Assembly (NCBI GenBank): GCA_030692515.1
Contig: JAUXZS010000020.1
Location: 310,001-374,000, forward strand
Direction of reading: 5' to 3'
DNA: 64,000 bases
DNA from: Bacteroidota bacterium
GTDB lineage: Bacteria > Bacteroidota > Bacteroidia > B-17B0 > Aurantibacillaceae
Shown here: positions 44,829 through 52,963 of the stretch, piece after piece
Numbering within the stretch: position 1 is the stretch's first letter
Layout: each line of letters starts with the position of its first letter
The notes under the pieces: model-generated
Databases searched by the model: none
What the model was told of the DNA's origin: nothing
The model's input: only the letters and a program-made list of their open reading frames with translations
Position numbers and translations under genes: made by a program

Positions 44829-45385
44829 ATGGAAGTCGTTTTTTTTGAAACACCGGCAGAATTTAGAAAATGGTTAAAAAAAACCATAAATCAAAAACAG
44901 AACTTATTGTGGGTTATTATAAAGTGGCTAGCGGCAAAGCATCCATGACTTGGTCGCAATCGGTTGATCAAGCACTTTGTTTTGGCTGGATAGATGGCGT
45001 AAGAAAATCAATAGATGAAGAAAGTTATTGCATTCGTTTTACACCAAGAAGGCCTACAAGTATTTGGAGCGCAATAAATATTAATAAAATTAAAGAACTT
45101 ACCGAAGCAGGTCTTATGACTCCAGAAGGACAAAAAGCTTTTGCATTAAAGAACGAAAATAAATCGAAACTATATGCTTACGAAAAAGAACCAATAAGTC
45201 TTGCACCGAACTATGAAAAACAATTTAAAAAAAATAAACAAGCTTGGGATTTTTTTATGAAACAAGCGCCCTCTTATAAAAAAGTAATACTAAATTGGAT
45301 AATGGCTGCAAAACAAGAAAAAACGAGGCAATCACGTCTTGAAAAAACCATAAAAACAAGCGAGCAACAAAAAAGAATTTTATAA
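44829..45385 (+). pseudogene. YdeI/OmdA-family (OmpD-associated) protein, frameshifted at an A8 run
   Basis: ATG at 44829 begins MEVVFFETPAEFRKWLKK, the normal family start. The frame then leaves at a run of eight A (44876-44883). The rest of the family sequence (NHKSKTELIVGYYKVASGK, SQSVDQALCFGWIDGVRKS, YCIRFTPRRPTSIWSAININK) continues in another frame to 45385. One extra A would restore a protein of about 185 residues. Without it, frame one stops near 44948. This is either a true mutation, a homopolymer sequencing error, or a slippage site. The family is linked to stress and heavy-metal responses; its biochemical function is unknown. Confidence 0.8.
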
Positions 45386-45394
45386 TAAATAATT

Positions 45395-45934
45395 ATGCTA
45401 ACCGAAAATACATTATCAGTAGTAAACTCATTTCATACCGACCTAAAAGTTGCAATAGAATTAGTTTATGATAAATGTGGTTTTGAATTTAATAAGCCCA
45501 AACTAAATCTAGAAAGTATAGAATATGGCGCTTGCTCCTTTGAACTTAACAAAAACAAAATTATTCATAGAGTCTCTAAAATCACACCAACAAAAGCCGG
45601 GCAGTTTGTAACAATTTGGAAAAGAAAGCAAGACGGAATAACCGAGCCCTATTCTATTTTAGACGATTTTGATTTTATTATTATAACTGCTAGAAGCGGC
45701 GAAAATTTCGGACAGTTTATTTTTCCAAAAGCGGTTTTAGCAGAAAAAGGAATTATTACCAAAAAAGATAAAGAAGGAAAGCGCGGAATACGTGTATATC
45801 CACCTTGGGACAAAGCAACAAATAACCAAGCACTAAAAACTCAAACTTGGCAAACGAACTATTTTTTAATAATTAAAAACAATAACTTAACGGATCTTGA
45901 ATTGGCACAAAAATTATTTACAACAACTAGTTAA
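45395..45934 (+). CDS. MepB-family protein
   Basis: The 179-residue protein matches MepB: LESIEYGACSFELNKNKIIHRVSKITPTKAGQFVTIWKRK, ILDDFDFIIITARSGENFGQFIFPKAVL, KRGIRVYPPWDKATNNQALKTQ. MepB was first named next to the staphylococcal mepRA operon, but its function is unknown. There is no signal peptide. It starts 9 nt after the frameshifted YdeI/OmdA gene, so they may share a transcript. Confidence 0.88.
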   Translation: MLTENTLSVVNSFHTDLKVAIELVYDKCGFEFNKPKLNLESIEYGACSFELNKNKIIHRVSKITPTKAGQFVTIWKRKQDGITEPYSILDDFDFIIITARSGENFGQFIFPKAVLAEKGIITKKDKEGKRGIRVYPPWDKATNNQALKTQTWQTNYFLIIKNNNLTDLELAQKLFTTTS

Positions 45935-45996
45935 ATAACTGACAAGAAAAAACTGGTAAAGTGAATGAACTTATTCCTTAACTAAAATTTACGATT

Positions 45997-46506
45997 ATGA
46001 AAACATTTAAATTTTTTTGTCTCTTAACAATTTTAATTTTTGTTGAAAGCTGCAATAACCCATCAGTAAATGAGCAAACAAATAATGCTCCTGATATTTC
46101 ATCAAAAAACTATGTAAGCACAGCCGTGCTTATGAATGACTGGGATTGTCCAGATAATATTGATTTTCCAGCTATAGATATAAAATCGTGGAACCAAGTG
46201 CCAATAGTTAATGGCAGACTTCCAACCTATGAAGAAACACAAAACGGAACGGCGCTGCTTTATATTGATAAAAATGTAAACCCAGATTTACAAGAGGCCA
46301 AGCCTTATGATATGATGTTACCAAAATTGGCTTACTTTACTAATCCAAGAACTAAAAAAGAAGAAATTGTAATTGTTATTCAAATTGTAGAATTTACAAA
46401 TTTTATTTGGGTGGGTTTTCGTTATTTAACAGGAGGAAATGGAGCTTCTAAATTTAAAGAGTTTCGTTTTTTAAGCGATAGCGAAGTTGAAAATGCAGTG
46501 AAATAA
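45997..46506 (+). CDS. Small lipoprotein of unknown function
   Basis: The 169-residue protein has a lipoprotein signal peptide with lipobox VESC (C19). The mature part begins with a polar linker and continues with a compact domain (AVLMNDWDCPDNIDFPAIDIKSWNQVP, MLPKLAYFTNPRTKKEEIVIVIQIVEF). No named family is recognised. It lies alone between mepB and a T9SS-type protein. Confidence 0.7.
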   Translation: MKTFKFFCLLTILIFVESCNNPSVNEQTNNAPDISSKNYVSTAVLMNDWDCPDNIDFPAIDIKSWNQVPIVNGRLPTYEETQNGTALLYIDKNVNPDLQEAKPYDMMLPKLAYFTNPRTKKEEIVIVIQIVEFTNFIWVGFRYLTGGNGASKFKEFRFLSDSEVENAVK

Positions 46507-46591
46507 TAACCTTTTTGCGGCCTTTATCATTTAAGACATTTACATAACGCAAGAAATTTCCTACATTAGATTTAATTTTATAAATTTAAGT

Positions 46592-47566
46592 ATGAAAAAA
46601 CTCTTCCTTGCAGCCACACTTTTTTTGTTCATGGGAGTTTCATACTCTCAAAAATACCAACCAATTGATTCAACATTAGTTTGGAATACCAGCAACTCGA
46701 TGAGAATTGCTAGTGGGTTTTGTTGTTATGTTAACGAAGATGCAAGCTTTCAATTTAAAGGATTTGTTTTAAATAATGGTAATACATGGTTGAAGTTATT
46801 CGAGTCGGCACTTTATACTCGTGTTGCTTGTTTTCCACAATGTACTGACGGAACTGTGCCGGGTAATTTTACTAACAGTTTTCGTGGTTACTTAATGAAT
46901 GATAGTGTAAATAAAAAAGTTTATTTCACATCCACACTTACTGCAAATTATACACCAACAACAAGTAATATTGTTTATGACTTTGATAATAAAAATATTG
47001 GAGATAGTTTAAACTGGAAACCTATTTTATCACCTTTTTCGATGCCCAATATTCCTAAATTCAAAATACTAACAATAGATTCATTCTCATTCGCTGGAAA
47101 ATATCATAAGCGATATAGCGTGGTAAATAACACTATATTCAGCCCTACAAGAATCATTTATGTAATGGAAGGTATGGGTAGTTCACTTGGCCCATGGAAT
47201 TCAATTTTTACAGATTTCGAATTTAATTCATCACTAACTTGTTTTTCTAAACCTCAAAACGCAGTAAGTGTTACAAGCTACACTAATTTTGTTCCTACCT
47301 CAGCTCCATACTGTGCAACGATAAATGTTGTACCTGAATTTGAAACTGCCATTTTTACTGTTTATCCTAATCCGGTAAAAAATTTAATAAATTTAGAAAA
47401 TATTAATGTCAACTCCATTTCAATATTTGATGTAGTTGGTAAACTTGTAATTGAACAATCAGAAATTCATGGCTCAATCAACGTTGAAAGTTTACTGCCT
47501 GGAACTTATTTTTTAAAAATAAGAACCAATAACAGGATTTATTCTTCAAAATTTATAAAGGAATAA
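46592..47566 (+). CDS. Secreted protein with T9SS type A sorting domain
   Basis: The 324-residue protein has a Sec signal peptide (cleavage near residue 20, after SYSQ), a beta-rich middle with six or more cysteines that I cannot assign, and a C-terminal sorting domain from about residue 252 (TVYPNPVKNLINLENI, SIFDVVGKLVIEQ, LPGTYFLKIRTNN, ending SSKFIKE). It should cross the outer membrane by the type IX system. The function of the 230-residue passenger is unknown. Confidence 0.8.
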   Translation: MKKLFLAATLFLFMGVSYSQKYQPIDSTLVWNTSNSMRIASGFCCYVNEDASFQFKGFVLNNGNTWLKLFESALYTRVACFPQCTDGTVPGNFTNSFRGYLMNDSVNKKVYFTSTLTANYTPTTSNIVYDFDNKNIGDSLNWKPILSPFSMPNIPKFKILTIDSFSFAGKYHKRYSVVNNTIFSPTRIIYVMEGMGSSLGPWNSIFTDFEFNSSLTCFSKPQNAVSVTSYTNFVPTSAPYCATINVVPEFETAIFTVYPNPVKNLINLENINVNSISIFDVVGKLVIEQSEIHGSINVESLLPGTYFLKIRTNNRIYSSKFIKE

Positions 47567-47756
47567 ATTGTAAGTTCTTAATCCATTTCCTTGAAATATC
47601 GTTTTAAAAATTTATTTTGATAATCTTAAAGTATATATAAAATATTTTGCTGATTGGATGAAAAAATAGATTATTTGAAAATCATAAACCCTAATTTTCT
47701 ATTGCAAGAGAAAATGTCAGCTAAGAAACCTAATGGGTTTTAAGCTATAAGAATTC

Positions 47757-48182
47757 TTAATTTATTACTATTTGCTTGTCCGATTTTTTTAAGGCCAAAG
47801 CAATACAACTTGGATTCATGTCACATGTACGAAATCCTTCGGGTGGTGGCATTAAAACCACTACAATTTTACTGTCAGTTTCAAGGATATAATCAACAGT
47901 TAGTTTAAAAGAACCAGAAGTAAGAATTTTAAAAACCACAACAATCATTTCCTTGTCAAAATCAAATCTAAAATCCTTTGGGTACGATCCATAAGTTTGA
48001 TAATAAAAATCAAAATACTCGTGAACATTATTTACAACAAGCGGTGGCTTTTCTTTATATTCATATCTACCTTCCATAACTATTTTATAAGAAATTGTAT
48101 CTGAAATATCAATATCCATTTGCCCTTTAAAGCAATTGGCTAATAAGCATAGGAATAAAACGAATAAGACATTAATTTTCAT
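47757..48182 (-). CDS. Secreted protein, weakly PrcB-like
   Basis: The 141-residue protein has an N-terminal signal peptide (about residues 1-20). The C-terminal half (FDKEMIVVVFKILTSGSFKLT, KIVVVLMPPPEGFRTCDMNPS) resembles the PrcB C-terminal domain in strand pattern and in the polar loop before the last strand. Support is weak, so the family is tentative. It is convergent with the T9SS-type gene; no terminator was identified between them. Confidence 0.6.
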   Translation of the reverse strand: MKINVLFVLFLCLLANCFKGQMDIDISDTISYKIVMEGRYEYKEKPPLVVNNVHEYFDFYYQTYGSYPKDFRFDFDKEMIVVVFKILTSGSFKLTVDYILETDSKIVVVLMPPPEGFRTCDMNPSCIALALKKSDKQIVIN

Positions 48183-48658
48183 TCTAAAATAGTTTATACT
48201 AATTTAATAAATTAAATGCAATAACTAGTAAGGTTTTGAGCACTTAACATAAATTAAGGTAACAAAACCTTAGCAACAATAACTTTGAACTTTACATAAA
48301 AAAGCCAGTTTTTGATAGTATCAAATGATAGTATCAACAAGCCCCAATTTTTTCTACTAAACTATAAGTAGTAATTTCCTAAAAGTAAAAAAAGTATCTA
48401 TGTTGTTATTAATTACTATCGCTTAAGTAGAAAACAACATTTCAAATTTAAAACCATTGAAGTGAAATAAAACAACTATCATTGTGCAATGAAAAATTTG
48501 ATGCTAAACATATTTCGGTATATTTGATAAAGAGTTTTTTTTTAAGTACCAGAGAAAAAATTGAAGCTTTTATCTTAGCGAGAACTTAGCCTTAAGCATT
48601 AACTAAAAAAAATAACTAAAAGTGCGGTGTCAGCACCTAAATCACTGACAAAAATAAA
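48183..48658. other. Intergenic gap holding the orphan fic operator copy
   Basis: The 476-bp gap contains the degraded promoter/operator copy (48284-48337) and no gene. A 12-codon frame (48325-48360) follows the copy and stops at once. Near the YCII start, 48625-48636 forms a small GGTG / CACC hairpin. The remainder is AT-rich without visible features. Confidence 0.6.
48284..48337 (+). repeat. Second copy of the fic promoter/operator, without a fic gene
   Basis: The 54 bases match 43747-43800 at 50 positions in the same orientation. Both TGATAGTATCA palindromes are intact (48313-48323 and 48326-48336). The -33 TTTG is kept at the same spacing, but the -7 box has changed from TATTTTTG to AGTTTTTG. 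Similarity ends just where the fic coding sequence would start. Confidence 0.85.
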
Positions 48659-49000
48659 ATGAAAAAATTTATTGTAATTTATCACACGCCACCAGAAGCA
48701 GTTAAACAAATGGAAAATGTAAGTCAAGAAGATCAAGCAAAGGGAATGGAGGGTTGGATGACTTGGGCAAAAAAATGTGGTGACAATCTTGTTGATATGG
48801 GAGCCCCTCTTATAAACGGAATTCAACTTAGTCCTGATGGAAAAACAAATCCAAGTAATAAAAATGTAAATGGTTATTCTATTTTACTTGCCGAAAATAT
48901 GAATGAAGCAACTGCACTTCTAAAAGGACATCCACACTTAGGATGGAATTCTGAATGCACAATTGAAGTACATGAAACCATGCCTCTTCCTGGTATGTAA
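48659..49000 (+). CDS. YCII-related domain protein
   Basis: The 113-residue cytoplasmic protein has the YCII-like ferredoxin fold: KKFIVIYHTPPEAVKQM, EGWMTWAKKCGDNLVDMGAPLINGIQL, NGYSILLAENMNEATALLKGHPHL, ending EVHETMPLPGM. The family includes small dimeric proteins of unknown reaction, sometimes enzyme-like with a conserved His (here the GHPHLGW loop). It stands alone in its transcript. Confidence 0.85.
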   Translation: MKKFIVIYHTPPEAVKQMENVSQEDQAKGMEGWMTWAKKCGDNLVDMGAPLINGIQLSPDGKTNPSNKNVNGYSILLAENMNEATALLKGHPHLGWNSECTIEVHETMPLPGM

Positions 49001-49139
49001 GATAATACACACACCTTTGTTTTTTACGAATTTTGGATGAGATGATATTTTAATTCTCTCCAAAATTCGTGGGAACTAAAAAAATGTTATTCACGCTAAA
49101 GAGTTATGCTACAGAAATGCGCTCCTCAAAATAATTGAA

Positions 49140-49571
49140 ATGAAAAAAATAACTTACCTCCTACTTTTCTTTCTACTTTCTATTTCGGGCTTTGCACAAA
49201 AACCATGCGACGATAGAAGTGACTCCGTAAAAAAAATTGTTCTTAATAATGCAAAATTGATTAGTGAGCTTATCGCTAACTTTCCGGCCAATGAATACAA
49301 TAAGATGATTGATTATGTTTCGGTTGAAATAAAATGCACTAGTAATGGAAAAGAAATAACTGCAGAAGGACTAAGCGATACTTTAAATTTAGAACAAAAA
49401 AATATTCTAAAAACTGCCGACATAGGTTCGAGAATAAAAATAAAAATTAAGTTCAAATATAAAGACTCTAAAAACGATGACTATGGTAGCTCAAGAAAAA
49501 TTAAAGAAATGAAATATGAAGTAAAAGCCTCTACGCTTGCGCCAAGTGGATTGCCGCCATGTAATTGTTAA
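49140..49571 (+). CDS. Small secreted protein of unknown function
   Basis: The 143-residue protein has a clear Sec signal peptide (LLLFFLLSISGFAQ, cleavage about residue 19). The mature part has cysteines near both ends (C23 and the terminal PPCNC), which may form disulfides, and otherwise shows a mixed helix/strand pattern. No known domain was recognised. It borders the large structured gap on its right. Confidence 0.65.
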   Translation: MKKITYLLLFFLLSISGFAQKPCDDRSDSVKKIVLNNAKLISELIANFPANEYNKMIDYVSVEIKCTSNGKEITAEGLSDTLNLEQKNILKTADIGSRIKIKIKFKYKDSKNDDYGSSRKIKEMKYEVKASTLAPSGLPPCNC

Positions 49572-49754
49572 AGATTTTAAGTAAGATAAATTTACTTAAT
49601 AAATTAAGATATATATTTCCTGCAGAAATATTTACAACACCCTAAATTTTTGGTTTTTTATTGTCACTTTTGGCGCTCAAAAGTAACCAAAAAGCTTTTG
49701 ACCTTTTGGAGGAGATTTTAATTTTGGCGATTTAGAGGCAGCCAAAATAAAACC

Positions 49755-49816
49755 GTTGCCTGTCTAAACGCTTGTCTGTATGCTGAATCAACTAACCGCA
49801 GAGTTTAGACAGCAAC
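49755..49816. repeat. Strong stem-loop within the 49572-50175 gap
   Basis: The left arm 49755-49769 (GTTGCC + TGTCTAAAC) pairs with 49803-49816 (GTTTAGACAGCAAC) with one bulged C; the loop is 33 nt. Confidence 0.75.
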
Positions 49817-50059
49817 TATCTCTGCAAAAGCCCAAAATAACATTGCGTTGAAAAACTGTGCGCTATAACATTTATTTTCTAAATTGACTTTTTTGAGACT
49901 TGACTTCTTAGCATGCAGCTACGTCTTGGAGAGTGCGGCTGCTAACGGCGATTTGGTGCAGGAACTTGCAAAGCAAGTAGCCAGCATGTGTAAAGCAATT
50001 TTTCGTTAGGTGGGTGTTGAATTTAGCAAACAATACGAAAAATTCAGGTTGGCAAATCG

Positions 50060-50136
50060 CCTTGATTTCTTTTGTTACACTTCGCACAAGCCGGCCTAAT
50101 GCAAAACGCATTATCCTCATCAAGGAAGAAAAGTAA
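50060..50136. repeat. CCTTGAT / ATCAAGG hairpin with inner AATGC-GCATT stem, related to 20432-20470
   Basis: CCTTGATTTCTTTTGTTAC begins at 50060 and ATCAAGGAAGAAAAGTAA at 50119. The same outer sequences occur at 20432-20471, where the inner part is only a few bases. Here about 40 extra nt, with a perfect AATGC-AAAAC-GCATT stem (50098-50112), lie between them. Confidence 0.6.
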
Positions 50137-50175
50137 GGCTAAAAACAGAAATTCGTCTTTTTGAGACTCTACTAA

Positions 50176-52269
50176 TTAATACCCCAATAAACTTTCAATT
50201 GCTGCTTCTACTTTATCAGCATTTGGCAACATTGTTTTTTCTAAAATAGAATTTAAAGGAATAGCCGGTAAATTTTCGGCACCAATAACTTTTACAGGCG
50301 CATCTAAAGCTTGAAAACAATTTTCGCTAATACGCGCAGCAATGCTTTGCGCAAAACCATTATGTACTGGCTCTTCGGTTAACACCATTACTTTATTATG
50401 CAAACGTGAACTTTCAAAAATACATTGTTCGTCAATTGGTGCAAGGGTTCTTAAATCAATAATTTCTACTTGTCCCTCAAATTTTTTGGCGGCTGCTTTA
50501 GCCCAATAAACGCCCATACCATAAGTAATAATGCTTAATGATTTTCCGGCTTTTATATTTTCTTCGCTGGCTTCAATTACCTTGCGCGCTTTTCCGAATG
50601 GAATAATATAATCTTCATCGGGCTCAATTGTTTTTGCATCTTCGGTGCCTTTAATTTTACTCCAATACAAACCTTTGTGTTCTAACATCACAACGGGATT
50701 TGGATCGTAGTATGCAGACTTCATTAAACCTTTTAAATCTGCACCGGTACTTGGATAAGCAATTTTTATTCCTTTTATATTTACTAAAACACTTTCTACA
50801 CTACTAGAATGATATGGCCCACCACTTCCGTAAGCACCAATTGGCACACGTAGTATCATGCTTACAGGCCATTTACCGTTTGTTAAATAACAACTTCTGC
50901 TAACCTCAGTAAATAATTGGTTTAAGCCTGGCCAAATATAATCTGCAAACTGTACTTCAACAATTGGCTTTAGGCCAACTGCGCTCATACCAACCGTAGA
51001 ACCTACTATAAAGGCTTCTTGAATGGGTGTATTAAAAACTCTGTGTATACCAAATTGTTGAGAAAGCGTTGCGGCTTCTCTAAATACGCCTCCTAATCTT
51101 GCGCCTACATCTTGTCCGTATAACAAACACTCCGGATGTTTGGTCATTAATTCTCTAATGGCAAATAAAGCGCTATCAACCATAACTGTTGGCTGTTTGC
51201 CGGCAGGAGAACGTTCACCTTTTTCTTCGGTAACCGGTGTTTCGGCAAACTCATGCAAAAATAAATCTTCTGGTCTAGGATCCTCTTCTAATAACGCTTT
51301 TTGATAATCTGCTTCAACTAACTCTTTTGCATTCTCTTCCATCAATTTAATTTCAGAGGCATCAACACCAGCAATAATTAATTGATTTCTTAAACGAGGT
51401 AATGGGTCGCGCTTAGCAGCCTCTTCCAAATCATCACGGTACCATTCTTTACGCACACCACTTGTGTGATGGTTTAGTAATGGCACTTTTGCGTGAATAA
51501 GCATTGGTCTGCGCTCTGTGCGAATAATATCTAAACACTCTTGTATTGTATTATAACTCAAAATAAAATCAGAACCATCAATTGTTCTGGTTTCTAATCC
51601 CTTAAATCCCTTAGCAAACTCAGTAATATCTTGCGCGCGGAATTCTTCAGAATGAGCACTTATATCCCACTCGTTATCCTGCACAAAATATAAAATTGGT
51701 AATTGTTTTAAAACTGCCATTTGAAAAGCTTCAGAAACCTCGCCCTCTGTACAGCTGGCATCACCTAAAGAACAAACAGCAACAGGTTTATCTCCTTTAT
51801 AATCGGGAGCAATATTTGTATTTTCCATGTATTGCATACCCATTGCAATACCGGTTGTTGGTATAGCCTGCATTCCGGTAGCACTTGATTGGTGCGGAAT
51901 TTTTGGCATATTATCTCTTCTTAAACTTGGGTGACAATAATAAGTTCTCCCACCCGAGAAAGGATCGTTACGCTTTGCCAATAATTGCAACATTAACTCA
52001 AAAGGCTGCATACCAATTGCTAACAGAATACTATCATCGCGGTAATACGGACTAACAAAATCTTGGGGTAAAAGTTGTAATCCAAGTGCAAGCTGCACGG
52101 CTTCATGTCCACGACTTGTAGCATGAACATATTTGGCTGTTATTTCTTTATTTGCCTCATATAATTCAGACATACTTTTAGCCGTACACATAAGTGAAAA
52201 AGCTTGTTTAAGAATATCTAAAGGTATTTTAGTTTTCACTGCAGTTGCTTTTAACGTAAAATCGTCCAT
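50176..52269 (-). CDS. Fused E1 (alpha-beta) component of a branched-chain-type 2-oxoacid dehydrogenase
   Basis: The 697-residue protein joins an N-terminal E1-alpha domain to a C-terminal E1-beta domain. The alpha part has the thiamine-diphosphate motif GDASCTEGE (G169) ending in DNEWDIS (N199). The beta part starts near residue 360 (VDSALFAIRELMTKHPECLLYGQDVG) and has the YDPNPVMLEHKG and YGMGVYWA segments. It decarboxylates 2-oxoacids and passes the acyl group to a lipoyl E2, which is not in the window. Fused E1 proteins of this length are usual in Bacteroidota. Branched-chain oxoacids are the likeliest substrates. Confidence 0.9.
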   Translation of the reverse strand: MDDFTLKATAVKTKIPLDILKQAFSLMCTAKSMSELYEANKEITAKYVHATSRGHEAVQLALGLQLLPQDFVSPYYRDDSILLAIGMQPFELMLQLLAKRNDPFSGGRTYYCHPSLRRDNMPKIPHQSSATGMQAIPTTGIAMGMQYMENTNIAPDYKGDKPVAVCSLGDASCTEGEVSEAFQMAVLKQLPILYFVQDNEWDISAHSEEFRAQDITEFAKGFKGLETRTIDGSDFILSYNTIQECLDIIRTERRPMLIHAKVPLLNHHTSGVRKEWYRDDLEEAAKRDPLPRLRNQLIIAGVDASEIKLMEENAKELVEADYQKALLEEDPRPEDLFLHEFAETPVTEEKGERSPAGKQPTVMVDSALFAIRELMTKHPECLLYGQDVGARLGGVFREAATLSQQFGIHRVFNTPIQEAFIVGSTVGMSAVGLKPIVEVQFADYIWPGLNQLFTEVSRSCYLTNGKWPVSMILRVPIGAYGSGGPYHSSSVESVLVNIKGIKIAYPSTGADLKGLMKSAYYDPNPVVMLEHKGLYWSKIKGTEDAKTIEPDEDYIIPFGKARKVIEASEENIKAGKSLSIITYGMGVYWAKAAAKKFEGQVEIIDLRTLAPIDEQCIFESSRLHNKVMVLTEEPVHNGFAQSIAARISENCFQALDAPVKVIGAENLPAIPLNSILEKTMLPNADKVEAAIESLLGY

Positions 52270-52423
52270 TTTAAATGTTTAGAGATTTTAAAAATAGGAA
52301 AAAATATCTCCAAATCATAGAAAAATAGCCCTGTATTTAACATCAGGTAATTAACAGTCATATGTACAAAATTGCTTTTTATTTCCCGAATAGACTTGCT
52401 GTAATAGATTATTTTTATAGTAT

Positions 52424-52963
52424 ATGTTGGGTTTTAGATATAATACGCTGTTAATTGTTAGCATTCTCTTGTTTGGCTATGGTTGTAGACATAAAAAAGA
52501 TGCGATTAAAACTGTAAATAAACCTAAATCTAATGTTGTTTCCGGTTCAGCTGCTTTTAAAGAAAAGATGGGGCTAACCAATAAGGAAATAAAAGACAAT
52601 AAATTATATTCCTTTATAAACGACTGGTACGGAACCCCTTACAAGTATGGAGGCTGCGAGAAATCAGGAGTTGATTGCAGTTGTTTTACTATTAATTTAT
52701 TTGAAAAAGTATATAATAAAAAAATGCCTCGCACAGCTTCAGAAATTTACAAAGAAACTGAAAAAATAAAAATCGAAAAAGCACAAGAAGGTGATTTAAT
52801 TTTTTTTAAAATTAACAGCAAATCTATTACACATGTTGGTGTTTATCTTCGCGACAATAAATTTGTGCATGCCAGCACCACCAGAGGCGTATTAGTAAAC
52901 AGTTTGACAGAAACTTATTATCAAAAATACTTTTACGCGGCAGGTAAGTTAAAAAACAAATGA
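52424..52963 (+). CDS. NlpC/P60-family lipoprotein (cell-wall endopeptidase)
   Basis: The 179-residue protein has a lipoprotein-type signal with C21, a polar linker, and an NlpC/P60 domain: WYGTPYKYGGCEKSGVDCSCF with catalytic C85 in DCS, QEGDLIFFKI, and the histidine in ITHVGVYLRDNKFVHASTTRGV. It should cleave peptide crosslinks of peptidoglycan from the outer or inner membrane. The stop overlaps the next gene by four bases (ATGA), so the two are translationally coupled. Confidence 0.9.
   Translation: MLGFRYNTLLIVSILLFGYGCRHKKDAIKTVNKPKSNVVSGSAAFKEKMGLTNKEIKDNKLYSFINDWYGTPYKYGGCEKSGVDCSCFTINLFEKVYNKKMPRTASEIYKETEKIKIEKAQEGDLIFFKINSKSITHVGVYLRDNKFVHASTTRGVLVNSLTETYYQKYFYAAGKLKNK

Larger units (their letters stand above)
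49572..50175. other. 604-bp gene-free gap with several hairpins, GC-richer than its flanks
   Basis: No convincing gene. Hairpins: ACTTTTG loop GCGCT (49666-49684, extended by TTGGTT/AACCAA at 49650-49655 and 49685-49690); a 14-bp stem with one bulge (49755-49769 with 49803-49816, TGTCTAAAC / GTTTAGACA); ACTTGC-AAA-GCAAGT (49964-49978); a closing 9-bp stem GGCGATTTG (49947-49955 with 50053-50061); and CCTTGAT (50060-50066) with ATCAAGG (50119-50125). Bases 49910-50000 are clearly GC-richer than neighbouring genes. A small minus-strand frame here (49908-50123) lacks any protein-like family signal. Confidence 0.65.

Noticed and set aside
49908-50123. 71-codon minus-strand frame in the structured gap
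   Set aside because: It lies wholly inside hairpins shared with other gaps and shows no protein family or signal.
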